26,697 nt of DNA, taken from NCBI GenBank assembly GCA_003513495.1, contig DOPM01000016.1, positions 1 through 26,697 on the forward strand, read 5' to 3'. Made by a program: the position numbers and the translations under genes. Positions 1 to 7,972 of the stretch are shown piece by piece (positions within the stretch are counted from its first letter, which is position 1; each line of letters starts with the position of its first letter). Under the pieces are notes generated by a model. That model saw only the letters and a program-made list of their open reading frames with translations. It searched no databases and was not told the origin of the DNA. The stretch comes from Desulfosporosinus sp. (lineage in GTDB: Bacteria; Bacillota; Desulfitobacteriia; Desulfitobacteriales; Desulfitobacteriaceae).

Positions 1-612
1 TTGGTCATATTTCGTTTGTTTTTGTAAGAAGTCTACTAGGGTTTCTATTGCCTTCTGTAGCTTGGTTTTGCGTTTACCTTTTCCTGCAGTTTAGTTCATT
101 TTTGACGGTGGTTTTTTTCCAAACGAAGGTATAGTTATTGGCATAAGCCTCAATTTTTGTTCCGTCTATAAAGACCGTTTTATATTGGATTTCTCCCAGA
201 TTACTGAGTTTAACAACCAATTGATTAAAAAGCTCTTCCAGAATTCCTGAAAGTCTTCCGTTGCGAAAACGGGCTATGGTATTATGGTCGGGTACTTTCT
301 GCCCTTGAAGTAACCACATGAAGTTAATGTCTCGCCTACAAGCTTCCTCGATTTTTCGGCTTGTGTAAAGATTGTTCATGTAGGCATAGACAATAATCGG
401 AACAATGTTTTAGGTGTGACTACCGGATTTCTTCCCTTTGAAGAGTACGCCATGCTTAGATTTTTGTAATCTAAGTCCTCCGTTATATGGCTTAGCAGCC
501 TTACCGAGTCATCTCCAGGTATTAAAGCTTCCATGCCCAGTGGAAGTATGAGTTGATATACTCCGCAATTTTCGGTATAATTTTTAGGTATAGTTTGTTT
601 GTTTTGCAGCAT
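1..612 (-). pseudogene. IS1182-family transposase, frameshifted and cut by the window edge
   Basis: The reading frame starts with ATG at 612 and runs leftwards. The N-terminal part has the typical IS1182 layout (SVRLL..ITEDLDY, then YSSKGRNPVVTPKTLF). The next part carries SRKIEEACRRDINFMWLL followed by PDHNTIARFR and an FIDGTKIEAYANNYTFVWKK segment, which is the start of the DDE catalytic region. Two frame changes break it: near 395-405 (the first frame ends in a stop while IIVYAYMNN continues in another frame) and near 75-95 (frame change into KGKRKTKLQKAIETLVDFL, which continues to base 1). I see no slippery heptamer at the breaks, so I read this as decay and not programmed frameshifting. 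The rest of the gene lies outside the window. Family assignment is from motif recognition; the inactivating changes are seen directly. Confidence 0.85.
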
Positions 613-782
613 AACTAATTATACCTTGAAGGCGGGTCTTTTGACTCGTCTTTTCGCGTTTTATAGAAAGAGTTCATGACACAGGGAATGGTCATCAAAA
701 AGAAGATGCAGTATCTTCTAATAATACATCATCGTCAGCTCACAATTGAGTGTCCCATTTTCGAGGTAGCACAGGGGGGTAG

Positions 783-1005
783 CACAGGGGGACGGTTCTT
801 TTGTGTCAAATTGGAATCATGGTAGAATTTGAGGAAAGGGGAGAAGGGGCGTGAAGGAATGCCCAGAAAGCCAAGAAAGAAGAGTGAAACAAGGAATCTA
901 CATGTTATAGTACGGGGAATCGGCCAGCAGGATATTTTTCACGAAGAAGATGATTTCAGAGATACATGGATACCACAAAAAAGTTATCGCTAGAAAGAGG
1001 GTAAG
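783..1005 (+). mobile_element. Degenerate RAYT-type (Y1 transposase) element, copy 1
   Basis: It begins with the end sequence CACAGGGGGACGGTTCTTTT followed by GTGTCA, the same terminal motif as the copies at 17877 and 20254. An ATG at 859 starts MPRKPRKKSET, the N terminus of REP-associated tyrosine transposases (IS200/Y1 superfamily). The frame breaks almost at once (an extra base after GAAACA near 890, a missing T in GATGATTTCAG near 950) and homology ends near 1000. The catalytic HUH region and the right end are missing. The left end shows a short duplication, with GTAGCACAGGGG present twice at about 764-790. Non-functional remnant. Between 1006 and 1202 I see only a short open stretch (about 1100-1165) with no recognisable family. 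Confidence 0.75.
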
Positions 1006-1202
1006 CGTTCTAGGGATGACCAATCACGGCTTTACAGAAGATGGACCAGGATGCACGAAACAAAATATTGAGTGTTTAAGAAATAAGGAATGATGGATTA
1101 ATTTATTGATGTTCACCCAATCGAGAGACAACCAGATAATGAAGAGATATTTCAGATACTTTCAACTCTGAATTAAAAATGGGATAATTGAACTTTATTG
1201 AT

Positions 1203-1252
1203 AAAGGGAGTGTTGCAAAACTACTTATGAAGTAATATGCGACACTCCCTTT
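1203..1252 (-). terminator. Long hairpin downstream of iorB
   Basis: AAAGGGAGTGTTGC at 1203-1216 pairs with GCGACACTCCCTTT at 1239-1252 (14 bp with one G-U), and the loop itself can fold (TACTT/AAGTA). It sits 25 nt after the iorB stop, as expected for the operon terminator. The T-tract on the minus strand is weak, so efficiency is uncertain; it could alternatively be a remnant of an insertion-sequence end. Confidence 0.55.
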
Positions 1253-1276
1253 AAACCTGGACTGGACTGCGGGATG

Positions 1277-1846
1277 TTAGACGGCTAATCCGGTCTTAAA
1301 GGCCTTCACATTGGCCTCAAGGACCTTTTCCGGGATAAGGTCCTTCATCACTTGAACCCAATCGAGCTGTTCTAGGCCTAGAGCCTTGACTAGCACACCT
1401 AAGAGTACAATATTGTGGGTTCGGATATTGCCCAGTTGCTCTGCGAGTTTCACAGCCTGTAGAACGATGGTCCGCTCAACCGCCTGGGTTAGGCTCTCGA
1501 TAATCTCCTGGGGGTAGTCCTCCGTTCCAGAAAGTACAGATTGAGAGTAAATCTCATGGTCGCTGACAATCAGGATTCCGCCTGCCTTCAGATGGCAGAG
1601 GTATCTCAAGGCTTCCACTTTCTCGAAAGCGATCAGTACGTCGGCTTCCCCTTTATTGATAATAGGGGAATTGACCTTTTCGCCGTACTTGATGTGTGTG
1701 GTCACGCTTCCGCCCCTCTGGGCCATGCCGTGAATTTCGGACATTTTTACATCATAGCCCGCTCCGAGGAGACCTTCAGCCAGTATTTTCGAGGTGAGGA
1801 TCGTCCCTTGGCCGCCCACACCAACCAACATTACGCTTTTATTCAT
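1277..1846 (-). CDS. iorB: Indolepyruvate ferredoxin oxidoreductase, beta subunit
   Basis: A 189-residue protein of the pyruvate ferredoxin oxidoreductase gamma-domain family (PF01558). The N-terminal GVGGQGT glycine loop and the EIHGMAQRGGSV motif are diagnostic of IorB. With IorA it oxidatively decarboxylates aryl pyruvates (indolepyruvate, phenylpyruvate, p-hydroxyphenylpyruvate) to aryl-acetyl-CoA and reduces ferredoxin in the cytoplasm. I place the start at ATG 1846, which follows the iorA stop (TAA 1850-1848) by one base and is preceded by AGGTGAA; an in-frame GTG at 1855 would add three residues and overlap iorA. Length is normal for the family. It is last in the purK-purE-MFS-iorA-iorB cluster, followed by a hairpin at 1203-1252. 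Confidence 0.93.
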   Translation of the reverse strand: MNKSVMLVGVGGQGTILTSKILAEGLLGAGYDVKMSEIHGMAQRGGSVTTHIKYGEKVNSPIINKGEADVLIAFEKVEALRYLCHLKAGGILIVSDHEIYSQSVLSGTEDYPQEIIESLTQAVERTIVLQAVKLAEQLGNIRTHNIVLLGVLVKALGLEQLDWVQVMKDLIPEKVLEANVKAFKTGLAV

Positions 1847-1847
1847 C

Positions 1848-3608
1848 TTATTCACCTACCTTCGCGATGGCATCGAATTTACACACCTGTTGGCACAAAG
1901 TGCACCCGTTACACTGGGCCTTATCTATGTGGATCGTTCCATTTTTCATGGCAATAGCCGGGCATCCGGTTCTGAGGCAGGCTTTGCACTTTTTACATTT
2001 TTCGGCATCGCTGTAGCAGTAGAGACCTTCCCGTTTTTTCTGTACGTCCTTCATCAGGGCACAGGGCTGTTTGGTGACAACCACAAAGAGCTCCTGGGAA
2101 GCATAGGCCTCCTGCACGGCTTTTTCGGTTTCTGCGAGGTCGTAAGGGTCGACGATACGGATATTTTCCGGCTTGACGCCGACGGCTTTCACTACGTTGA
2201 CTAGATCGATCACCGGTGCCGGCTGTCCCATTAAGTTGACACCGGTGCCCGGGTTCTCTTGGTGACCGGTCATGGCGGTTGTGCTGTTGTCCAGCAGGAT
2301 GATCGCCATATTACTGTTACTGTAAACGGCATCGATCAGGCTGGTGATGCCGGAATGGAAAAAGGTGGAGTCGCCCATGATTCCGAAGATTTTTTCCTTG
2401 CGGCCCGCCATCCTGTTGACCTTTTCGAACCCGATGCCGGAGGAAATTCCGGCACCCATGCAGATGACCGTATCCAACATGCTTAGGGGTGGCACCATGC
2501 CCAGTGTGTAGCAGCCGATATCGCCGGTGACAACGATGTCTTTGAGTTTTTTAAGGGCCACGTATAGGGGGCGGTGTGGACAGCCGGCACAAAGGACTGG
2601 GGGGCGTGCCGTTGGTTTTTGGGACACCTGATAGGTTTTGGGTTCAGTTTCCCCAAGCAGGGCCCGGCGGACGATCTCTGCATTCAGCTCGCCGCAAATG
2701 GGGATCCGTTCCTTGCCAATGCATGAGATGCCTAGGGACCGGACCTGTTGCTCCAGGTAAGGATCATTCTCCTCGATGATATACAGGGTATCAACTTGGG
2801 CGGCAAAATCCCTGATCTTTTGCTCCGGCAAAGGGTAGGTCATGCCCAGCTTGAGATAGGAGGCCTGTTCTCCAAAAACCTCTTTGGCGTGCTGATAGGA
2901 AATTCCACTGGTGATGATGCCGATTTTTCGGTTCCCCCATTCGATTCGGTTGAAGGGGCATGTTTCAGAGTAATCCTTGGCCCTTAGTAGTTTTTCTTCC
3001 ACCACAGGATGCCGTTTGAGGGCGTTTCCTGGGGACATTACGTACTTAGCCGGATCTTTGACATAAGGCTTGATACCGGCTTCTACCCGTTCTCCGATCT
3101 CCACGATGCTTTTGCTGTGGCAGACCCGGGTAGTCACTCGGAAGAGCACTGGGGAGTCGAACTCCTCGCTTAAAGCAAAGGCTGCTTTGACAAAATCCAA
3201 GCACTCTTGGCCGTCGGAAGGCTCCAGCATGAGCACTTTGGCATGAGGGGCAACCAGTCGGTTGTCTTGTTCATTCTGAGAGCTGTGGAGTCCGGGGTCG
3301 TCCGCATTGACGACGACAAGGCCGCCGTTGACACCGGTATAAGCCATAGTGAACATCGGGTCTGAGGCCACATTCAAGCCCACGTGCTTCATTGCGGCTA
3401 AGGCCCTGCTGCCGGCGATGGAGGCCCCACTGGCAACCTCCAAGGCCACCTTTTCGTTGGGAGACCACTCGGAATAGATTTCAGAGTACTGGGAGATATT
3501 TTCCAGGATTTCCGTGCTGGGCGTACCTGGATAAGCGGCTGCTAGGAGACAGCCCGCTTCATAAGCACCACGAGCAATGGCTTCGTTGCCAGTCAAGAAT
3601 TTTTTCAC
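1848..3608 (-). CDS. iorA: Indolepyruvate ferredoxin oxidoreductase, alpha subunit
   Basis: A 586-residue protein with the full IorA layout. An N-terminal pyrimidine-binding domain begins with TGNEAIARGAYEAGC and AAYPGTPSTEI. A TPP-binding domain carries GDIGCYTLG and GDSTFFHSGI followed by NSTTAMTGHQENPGTG. The C terminus carries two [4Fe-4S] cluster motifs (Cys538, 541, 544, 549 and Cys566, 569, 572, 576). It catalyses CoA-dependent oxidation of aryl pyruvates from aromatic amino-acid transamination, passing electrons to ferredoxin. Start is GTG at 3608, with GGAAGTGGA just upstream. All expected motifs are present, so it is probably functional. It lies 61 nt downstream of the MFS gene and directly abuts iorB, consistent with one transcript. 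Confidence 0.95.
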   Translation of the reverse strand: MKKFLTGNEAIARGAYEAGCLLAAAYPGTPSTEILENISQYSEIYSEWSPNEKVALEVASGASIAGSRALAAMKHVGLNVASDPMFTMAYTGVNGGLVVVNADDPGLHSSQNEQDNRLVAPHAKVLMLEPSDGQECLDFVKAAFALSEEFDSPVLFRVTTRVCHSKSIVEIGERVEAGIKPYVKDPAKYVMSPGNALKRHPVVEEKLLRAKDYSETCPFNRIEWGNRKIGIITSGISYQHAKEVFGEQASYLKLGMTYPLPEQKIRDFAAQVDTLYIIEENDPYLEQQVRSLGISCIGKERIPICGELNAEIVRRALLGETEPKTYQVSQKPTARPPVLCAGCPHRPLYVALKKLKDIVVTGDIGCYTLGMVPPLSMLDTVICMGAGISSGIGFEKVNRMAGRKEKIFGIMGDSTFFHSGITSLIDAVYSNSNMAIILLDNSTTAMTGHQENPGTGVNLMGQPAPVIDLVNVVKAVGVKPENIRIVDPYDLAETEKAVQEAYASQELFVVVTKQPCALMKDVQKKREGLYCYSDAEKCKKCKACLRTGCPAIAMKNGTIHIDKAQCNGCTLCQQVCKFDAIAKVGE

Positions 3609-3669
3609 ATTTCCACTTCCTTTTCATTCACTTTGAGGCAAGGGCGATTCCAGGGTTTTAGCGTATGGC

Positions 3670-4947
3670 CTACCTACCTGTCGAGAGAGTTAGTGAATCT
3701 TTTCCAGGTGACTGAGGTTTTCGGTTTGATAAGGGAACCTGTTTACTGGCAATTAGCGTTCCTGCTAAGCAAAGGGCCAGTACCAAATAGAAAACAACCT
3801 GATAGCTCCCGAGCCTGTCTAGGAGATACCCGGACCCCAGCACCCCGGCAATGGCTCCGATACCGTAGGCAGTAAAAACGATGCCGTAGTTACGACTGTA
3901 GTTAAGGGCACCAAAAAGGGCTAAGGTCGACGTGGGGGCAATTGCCAGCCAACCACCTAGGTTGAACCAGAAGATCGAAAAGGCGACGCCAAACAGGAGG
4001 GGTTGACCTTCCCGGGCAAAGAGCATCAGCAAGGCGGCAAAGGCGATCATACAGTAGGAGAGGGTAGCGGCCTTGGGGTAAGAAAGCCGATCGGTGAGCC
4101 AACCGAAGACAGGGCGTCCGAGACCGTTGAATATTGCAAAGAGAGACATCCAAAAGGCGATGCTTCTAGAGGAGAGGCCCATGTACTCGATACCGATCTT
4201 TCCCGTCATACCGATGAGCATGAGGCCAATCATGGCGCCGATCAGGAAATTCAGATACAGTCCTTTGAAGGATCGGGTTTTTAGCATTTGGTCAGAGGGG
4301 ATATCCTTAGGCTTCAGATCCTTTGTATCAGGCAGCAAATTCGACTCACTGCCGCTTTCCTTGGGATAACGGAAGGCGAGGGTTAAAACTGGGAGCAATA
4401 CGCCAAAGGCAATTCCCAAGATCATAAACGTAAAGGAAATGCCGTACATTTCAATGAACATCCGGGCCAGAGGTGCGGTAATAAGGGGGGAAAGGCCGAA
4501 ACCGATCAGAACAAGCCCAACGGCAAGCCCTTTTTTGTCCGGAAACCATTTGGCAACAACAGCCAGCGGTACACCATAAGCGATCCCAACCCCCGCACCG
4601 ATTAGTACCCCGTAGGTCAGAGTCAGGATATAGATATTCGGAGCGTAGGCGGAGAGTATCCAGCCAAGGGCGATGAGAAAGACTCCCGTGGTCATGATGG
4701 CCCGAGGGCTGTAACGGTTATAAAAATATCCGGAGATCATCATGAACAGGGCATAGAAAGCCAGAGAGATCATATAGGGCAGCCCGCTTTGCGTGGCGCC
4801 GATCCCGAAGGTCTTCTCCACCGGGATCCGGAAGACGCTCCAGGCATACACCGTGCCCAGGCACATCATCACGAGATTACCAAGCACCACGTAAACCCAG
4901 CGCCAGCTGCTGATGCAGGCTTTATTTTGAACGGTAGTTTGTATCAT
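3670..4947 (-). CDS. MFS transporter, oxalate/formate antiporter (OFA) type
   Basis: A 425-residue membrane protein with about 12 hydrophobic segments. Hallmarks of the OFA subfamily of the major facilitator superfamily are visible: TVYAWSVFRIPVEKTFG near the N terminus, GVGIAYGVPLAVVAKWFPDK with GLAVGLVLIGFG in the middle, and FNGLGRPVFGWLTDR after the central loop (about residues 195-225). OFA members exchange small mono- and dicarboxylates; the substrate here is unknown. Its place between purE and iorA suggests a carboxylate or aryl-keto acid linked to the IOR reaction, which is inference only. The ATG overlaps the purE stop (ATGA, 4947-4944), so translation is probably coupled to purE. 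Confidence 0.88.
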   Translation of the reverse strand: MIQTTVQNKACISSWRWVYVVLGNLVMMCLGTVYAWSVFRIPVEKTFGIGATQSGLPYMISLAFYALFMMISGYFYNRYSPRAIMTTGVFLIALGWILSAYAPNIYILTLTYGVLIGAGVGIAYGVPLAVVAKWFPDKKGLAVGLVLIGFGLSPLITAPLARMFIEMYGISFTFMILGIAFGVLLPVLTLAFRYPKESGSESNLLPDTKDLKPKDIPSDQMLKTRSFKGLYLNFLIGAMIGLMLIGMTGKIGIEYMGLSSRSIAFWMSLFAIFNGLGRPVFGWLTDRLSYPKAATLSYCMIAFAALLMLFAREGQPLLFGVAFSIFWFNLGGWLAIAPTSTLALFGALNYSRNYGIVFTAYGIGAIAGVLGSGYLLDRLGSYQVVFYLVLALCLAGTLIASKQVPLSNRKPQSPGKDSLTLSTGR

Positions 4948-5474
4948 AGGTTGTCCTCCTTCAAGTTCAATCTGTCCGTTAAGTCATAGGGGATGTTTTC
5001 CCAGGACTTAGCTATAAAACCCTCAAGGTTTTCCCGGAACCAAGGATACTTGATTCCCAGGATGCGGGCAGCCAGGATACCGGCGTTTTTGGCATTGTTG
5101 ATACCCATGGTAGCCACTGGTACGCCGCCTGGCATTTGGACGATGGATAATAAGGAATCTAGACCTTCCAGGGTTTTCAACTGGACGGGAACCCCAATCA
5201 CCGGCAGAGATGTCATGGAAGCGACCATGCCCGGCAAATGGGCGGCACCCCCCGCACCGGCGATGATCACTTCGAGGCCTCGCTGGATGGCGCTTTTGGC
5301 GTAATCCATCATCCGCTCCGGCGTCCGGTGGGCGGAGACGACCTTGATTTCAAAAGGGATTTCGCAGGCTTTTAAGACGATGGCTGCTTGCTTCAGCACC
5401 GGCAAATCGGATTCGCTGCCCATGATGATGCCTACTAACGGGAGGGGGGGTTCGCTCATTTTCTGGTTTAGCAT
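4944..5474 (-). CDS. purE: N5-carboxyaminoimidazole ribonucleotide mutase (class I PurE)
   Basis: A 176-residue class I PurE. It converts N5-CAIR, the PurK product, to CAIR in de novo purine synthesis. Motifs seen: GIIMGSESDLPVL near residues 15-27 (phosphate and ribose binding), SAHRTPERM at about 47-55 with the catalytic His, AGAGGAAHLPGMVAS, and a C-terminal QMPGGVPVATMGINNAKNAG. The ATG at 5474 overlaps the last codons of purK (stop at 5468) and has AGGAGGAAAGCC just upstream; an internal ATG at 5459 is a less likely start. Tail sequence overlaps the MFS start. Length is slightly above the usual 160-170 residues because of a short N-terminal extension. Confidence 0.95.
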   Translation of the reverse strand: MLNQKMSEPPLPLVGIIMGSESDLPVLKQAAIVLKACEIPFEIKVVSAHRTPERMMDYAKSAIQRGLEVIIAGAGGAAHLPGMVASMTSLPVIGVPVQLKTLEGLDSLLSIVQMPGGVPVATMGINNAKNAGILAARILGIKYPWFRENLEGFIAKSWENIPYDLTDRLNLKEDNL

Positions 5475-6652
5475 AAGGCTTTCCTCCTCGGTTTTTCAAT
5501 GGTAATATGGCTGATAGCCTGTCGTGCTTTGGCCTCGGCCATTTCAACGGTCTCTCCCAGCACGGTGATGTGACCAAGCTTACGCAGATGGCCCGCATCG
5601 GGTTTGCCGTACAAATGGAGATGGCTGTCCTCCAGTTCCATCAGGGCTTCGGCACCCTCTAGACGGTAATCGCCGGTCACCCGCTCCTGTCCGAGGATGT
5701 TGTACATAACGCTGGGGGACTTCAGCTTAGCCGAACCGAGGGGCATACCGGTGATCACCCTGACCAACTGTTCGAACTGGGAGGTGACGCAGCCTTCGAT
5801 GCTGTAGTGACCAGAGTTATGAGGTCTTGGGGCAATTTCATTGACAAGGACGTTATATTGGGCATCCACGAAAAACTCGATGCAGAAAACGCCGTAGTCA
5901 TCTAGAGCTTCAATGATACACTTGGTGATGTCTCGGATTTGCTCTGAGGTTTGTTCCGGCAATGTGGCTGGGATGATGGATTTAATGAGGATGCTCTCCT
6001 TGTGGATGTTTTCCGCAATCGGATAATGGATTAGCCCGTCACGGTTTCTCGCTACCACGATAGAGACTTCCATGCAATAATTAACGAGGGCCTCGGCCAT
6101 CATCTCCATTCCGGCAAAGGCTGCGTAGGCGCTTTCTAGTTGGCCGGGTTCTTTGATAATTCGGTTTCCTTTGCCGTCATATCCCCCCGTACACGATTTG
6201 AGAACGAGTTGACCGTTCAAGGTACGGTAGGCTGCCTTTAAGGCATCAAAGCTATCTATCTTATAAAACTTGGGTACCGGCACGCTAAGCTGGGCGAGCA
6301 GCTTTTTTTGCTCGTATTTATTCTGAATGCGCTGGAGTGTGCGGGGTGACGGGTAGATCCGGTGGCTCTGCATTTCAAGCTTAATCAGGTGCTTCGCGTC
6401 GATGTGCTCGAATTCATAAGTCAGGACGTCGGAATGATTGGCAAGTTCCCTTAGTGCCGCTTCGTCGGAAAAGGGGGCGACGATCTGGGCATCAGCCACT
6501 TGCCCTGCTGGGGACTGGGGCTTCGGGTCAAGAACGGTAACGTAGTAACCCATTCGTTTGGCTTCTAGGGTCAGCATTCGTCCCAGTTGTCCTCCACCCA
6601 CAATCCCGATTCGCGAAGGTGGGCTTAGTCGAGGAATATCTTTTTTAGACAT
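5468..6652 (-). CDS. purK: N5-carboxyaminoimidazole ribonucleotide synthase
   Basis: A 394-residue ATP-grasp enzyme that makes N5-CAIR from AIR, ATP and bicarbonate. It opens with GIVGGGQLGRMLTLEAKRMG and VTVLDPKPQSPAGQVAD, the PurK N-terminal Rossmann-like fold. The ATP-grasp core has LVLKSCTGGYDGKG, FCIEFFVD and VNEIAPRPHNSGHYSIEGC near residues 270-290. The start ATG at 6652 has a strong AAGGAGGTTAACTC leader. It is the first gene of the purK-purE-MFS-iorA-iorB cluster. A terminator-like hairpin lies only about 20 nt upstream of the ribosome binding site, so expression may require read-through or a promoter squeezed into 6728-6780. Confidence 0.96.
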   Translation of the reverse strand: MSKKDIPRLSPPSRIGIVGGGQLGRMLTLEAKRMGYYVTVLDPKPQSPAGQVADAQIVAPFSDEAALRELANHSDVLTYEFEHIDAKHLIKLEMQSHRIYPSPRTLQRIQNKYEQKKLLAQLSVPVPKFYKIDSFDALKAAYRTLNGQLVLKSCTGGYDGKGNRIIKEPGQLESAYAAFAGMEMMAEALVNYCMEVSIVVARNRDGLIHYPIAENIHKESILIKSIIPATLPEQTSEQIRDITKCIIEALDDYGVFCIEFFVDAQYNVLVNEIAPRPHNSGHYSIEGCVTSQFEQLVRVITGMPLGSAKLKSPSVMYNILGQERVTGDYRLEGAEALMELEDSHLHLYGKPDAGHLRKLGHITVLGETVEMAEAKARQAISHITIEKPRRKALC

Positions 6653-6670
6653 GAGTTAACCTCCTTCTGG

Positions 6671-6727
6671 TAAATAAAAAAAGCCAACAACAAAACGCCG
6701 TTTACACGGGTTAAATGTTGTTGGCTT
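6671..6727 (-). terminator. Intrinsic terminator, possible attenuator, ahead of purK
   Basis: On the minus strand AAGCCAACAAC pairs perfectly with GTTGTTGGCTT (6717-6727 with 6681-6691) and is followed by TTTTTATTTA, a canonical intrinsic terminator. It ends the DUF2294 transcript, but because purK begins at 6652 it also sits inside any purK leader that starts further upstream. The segment before it (6728-6780) can form a small GGTC/GACC hairpin. Attenuation control of purK is therefore possible but not shown. Confidence 0.85.
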
Positions 6728-6780
6728 ACAAATTGACTGGTCAAAAAGACCTTTCAATGTGTCTTCCAAAAATATAAATA

Positions 6781-7143
6781 CTATTTTTTGAACATTTCCT
6801 CGAGATCCCGGTCGACCACGATACCAATAAGTTTCTCGCCGGTTCTAGTACTAACATCCGAATAGGTGCTAATGACATTGACATCGAGAATGGAGTGGAT
6901 GGCTTCTTCTAAGCTTTTCCGGGAATTCTCAAAAAGAGCAACTCTGAGCTTTTTGATGAGGTCGACGCCTTCTTTGTTAATAGCTAGGTTAGTCTCCGCT
7001 TTGCTCAGAAAACCTTTGACCCGGACAATAACTAGATCTTGAAAAATGATGGTTCGAATGCTGGCCGGACCTCTACCCATATGCTCTATTTCAAATTTGC
7101 TAATGACTTCGCTGATTTTAGCTTCTACTTGTCCTTTAGTCAT
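6781..7143 (-). CDS. DUF2294 / MpsC-like domain protein
   Basis: A 120-residue soluble protein consisting of a single domain that I recognise as DUF2294 (PF10057, now named after MpsC of a Na+-translocating membrane-potential system). Features seen are GKxEAKISEVISKFE-like opening (here GQVEAKISEVISKFE), MGRGPASIRT, a central VRVKGFLSKAETNLA stretch and a C-terminal TGEKLIGIVVDRDLEEMF. The molecular role of stand-alone copies is unknown. No mpsA/mpsB-like membrane genes are next to it. ATG at 7143 has AAAGGTGTGACCC just before it. A sigma-A-like promoter lies at 7214-7243 and a terminator follows, so it is probably monocistronic with partial read-through to purK. Confidence 0.8.
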   Translation of the reverse strand: MTKGQVEAKISEVISKFEIEHMGRGPASIRTIIFQDLVIVRVKGFLSKAETNLAINKEGVDLIKKLRVALFENSRKSLEEAIHSILDVNVISTYSDVSTRTGEKLIGIVVDRDLEEMFKK

Positions 7144-7213
7144 GGGTCACACCTTTTCAATTCTTAAGCTTTATTACCTATTTGATAGAGCTTAAGAGTT
7201 TTCAACTTCGAAT

Positions 7214-7243
7214 AGTTTATCATGGACGGCTGACAATAGTCAA
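7214..7243 (-). promoter_or_regulatory. Sigma-A-like promoter for the DUF2294 gene
   Basis: Read on the minus strand: TTGACT (7243-7238), an 18-nt spacer, and TAAACT (7219-7214). The predicted leader of about 65 nt contains an inverted repeat (CTTAAGCT/AGCTTAAG at 7163-7170 and 7189-7196) that could be an operator or mRNA hairpin. Confidence 0.45.
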
Positions 7244-7883
7244 TGTGACATTAATCATAGTTTTAGGTATAACTATTCTTTTGGGAACCTTCATACGGAA
7301 AACCCTAAAATGGTCATGAAATTCGCTAATATTTATGAGAAAAGACAATCACCACCACAGTTTAAAATTACCATTGACCAAACTAAAAATTAATGCTAAT
7401 ATACGTTTTGCATAGGTGAGATTGAATATCAATTGCACTAATTAGTAGAAACATTAACTAGTTTTCTATCAGAAAAGCCTTACTTAACAGTTGTTATATA
7501 AAGGAAGGAGATGTAAATGGAGTAATTTAACATCATTTAGTTAAGTAATTAGAATCCTTAAAAAGAGAGAGTATTAAGTTATCAAAATACATATTATTAA
7601 TAATTATAGAACAAGGGGTCCTGTTTAAATCGTAAGATGGGGAAGGTGTATGTGAACTTCACTATTCGAGGACAAGGGAACTATCTAGGATATGTACTTC
7701 ACAAAAACCTTACTTTGAAGGCTATTTAATTCGCTTTTTGGACCTTATTGACGCTACCATGGTGGGCGTAAAACCAGTTGAATTGCTCAAGATTCCTATA
7801 AGCGAAGGTGAAAGAGAAAACTTGGCTTTGGAAAGGTCTGTAGTGCTCCTGAATAAGTAGGAGCAATTTTCGGGCCATGTATC
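7244..7883. other. Gene-poor region upstream of the hydrogenase operon, with a decayed coding trace
   Basis: No intact gene is visible in about 640 bases. At 7504-7522 a strong ribosome-binding site (AAGGAAGGAGATGTAA) is followed by ATG-GAG-TAA, a start codon with only one sense codon after it. From about 7720 to 7930 the plus strand reads LIRFLDLIDATMVGVKPVEL and onwards to LLNK, a stop, then EQFSGHVSRMIII; this looks like a broken gene end, but I cannot name the family with confidence (a DUF3793-like remnant is one guess). TGCTCCT/AGGAGCA at 7844-7865 followed by ATTTT may be its terminator. Confidence 0.35.
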
Positions 7884-7902
7884 GAGAATGATTATCATCA
7901 AT
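7884..7902. promoter_or_regulatory. Fur-box-like palindrome upstream of the hydrogenase operon
   Basis: GAGAATGATTATCATCAAT matches the classical 19-bp Fur consensus (GATAATGATTATCATTATC) at about 15 positions, with a perfect ATGATTATCAT core. It lies about 70 nt before the small-subunit start. A possible promoter just downstream is TTGCAC at 7922-7927 with CATACA 17 nt later. Iron-dependent control of the hydrogenase is an inference. Confidence 0.45.
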
Positions 7903-7972
7903 AACCTTGAGTTGCACATAAAAAATTAAGTAGACATACAGGTTTCCATAGATTAAGGAGGGACAGGACATA

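Noticed and set aside
376..405. Programmed frameshift joining the two transposase frames
   Set aside because: No slippery A6/A7 or X-XXY-YYZ heptamer is present at the junction, and a second frame break occurs near 85, so decay is simpler.
1541..5304. Long open frames on the plus strand opposite the ior, MFS and pur genes
   Set aside because: They lie antisense to intact, motif-rich genes, have no recognisable domains, and arise from the high GC content of that block.
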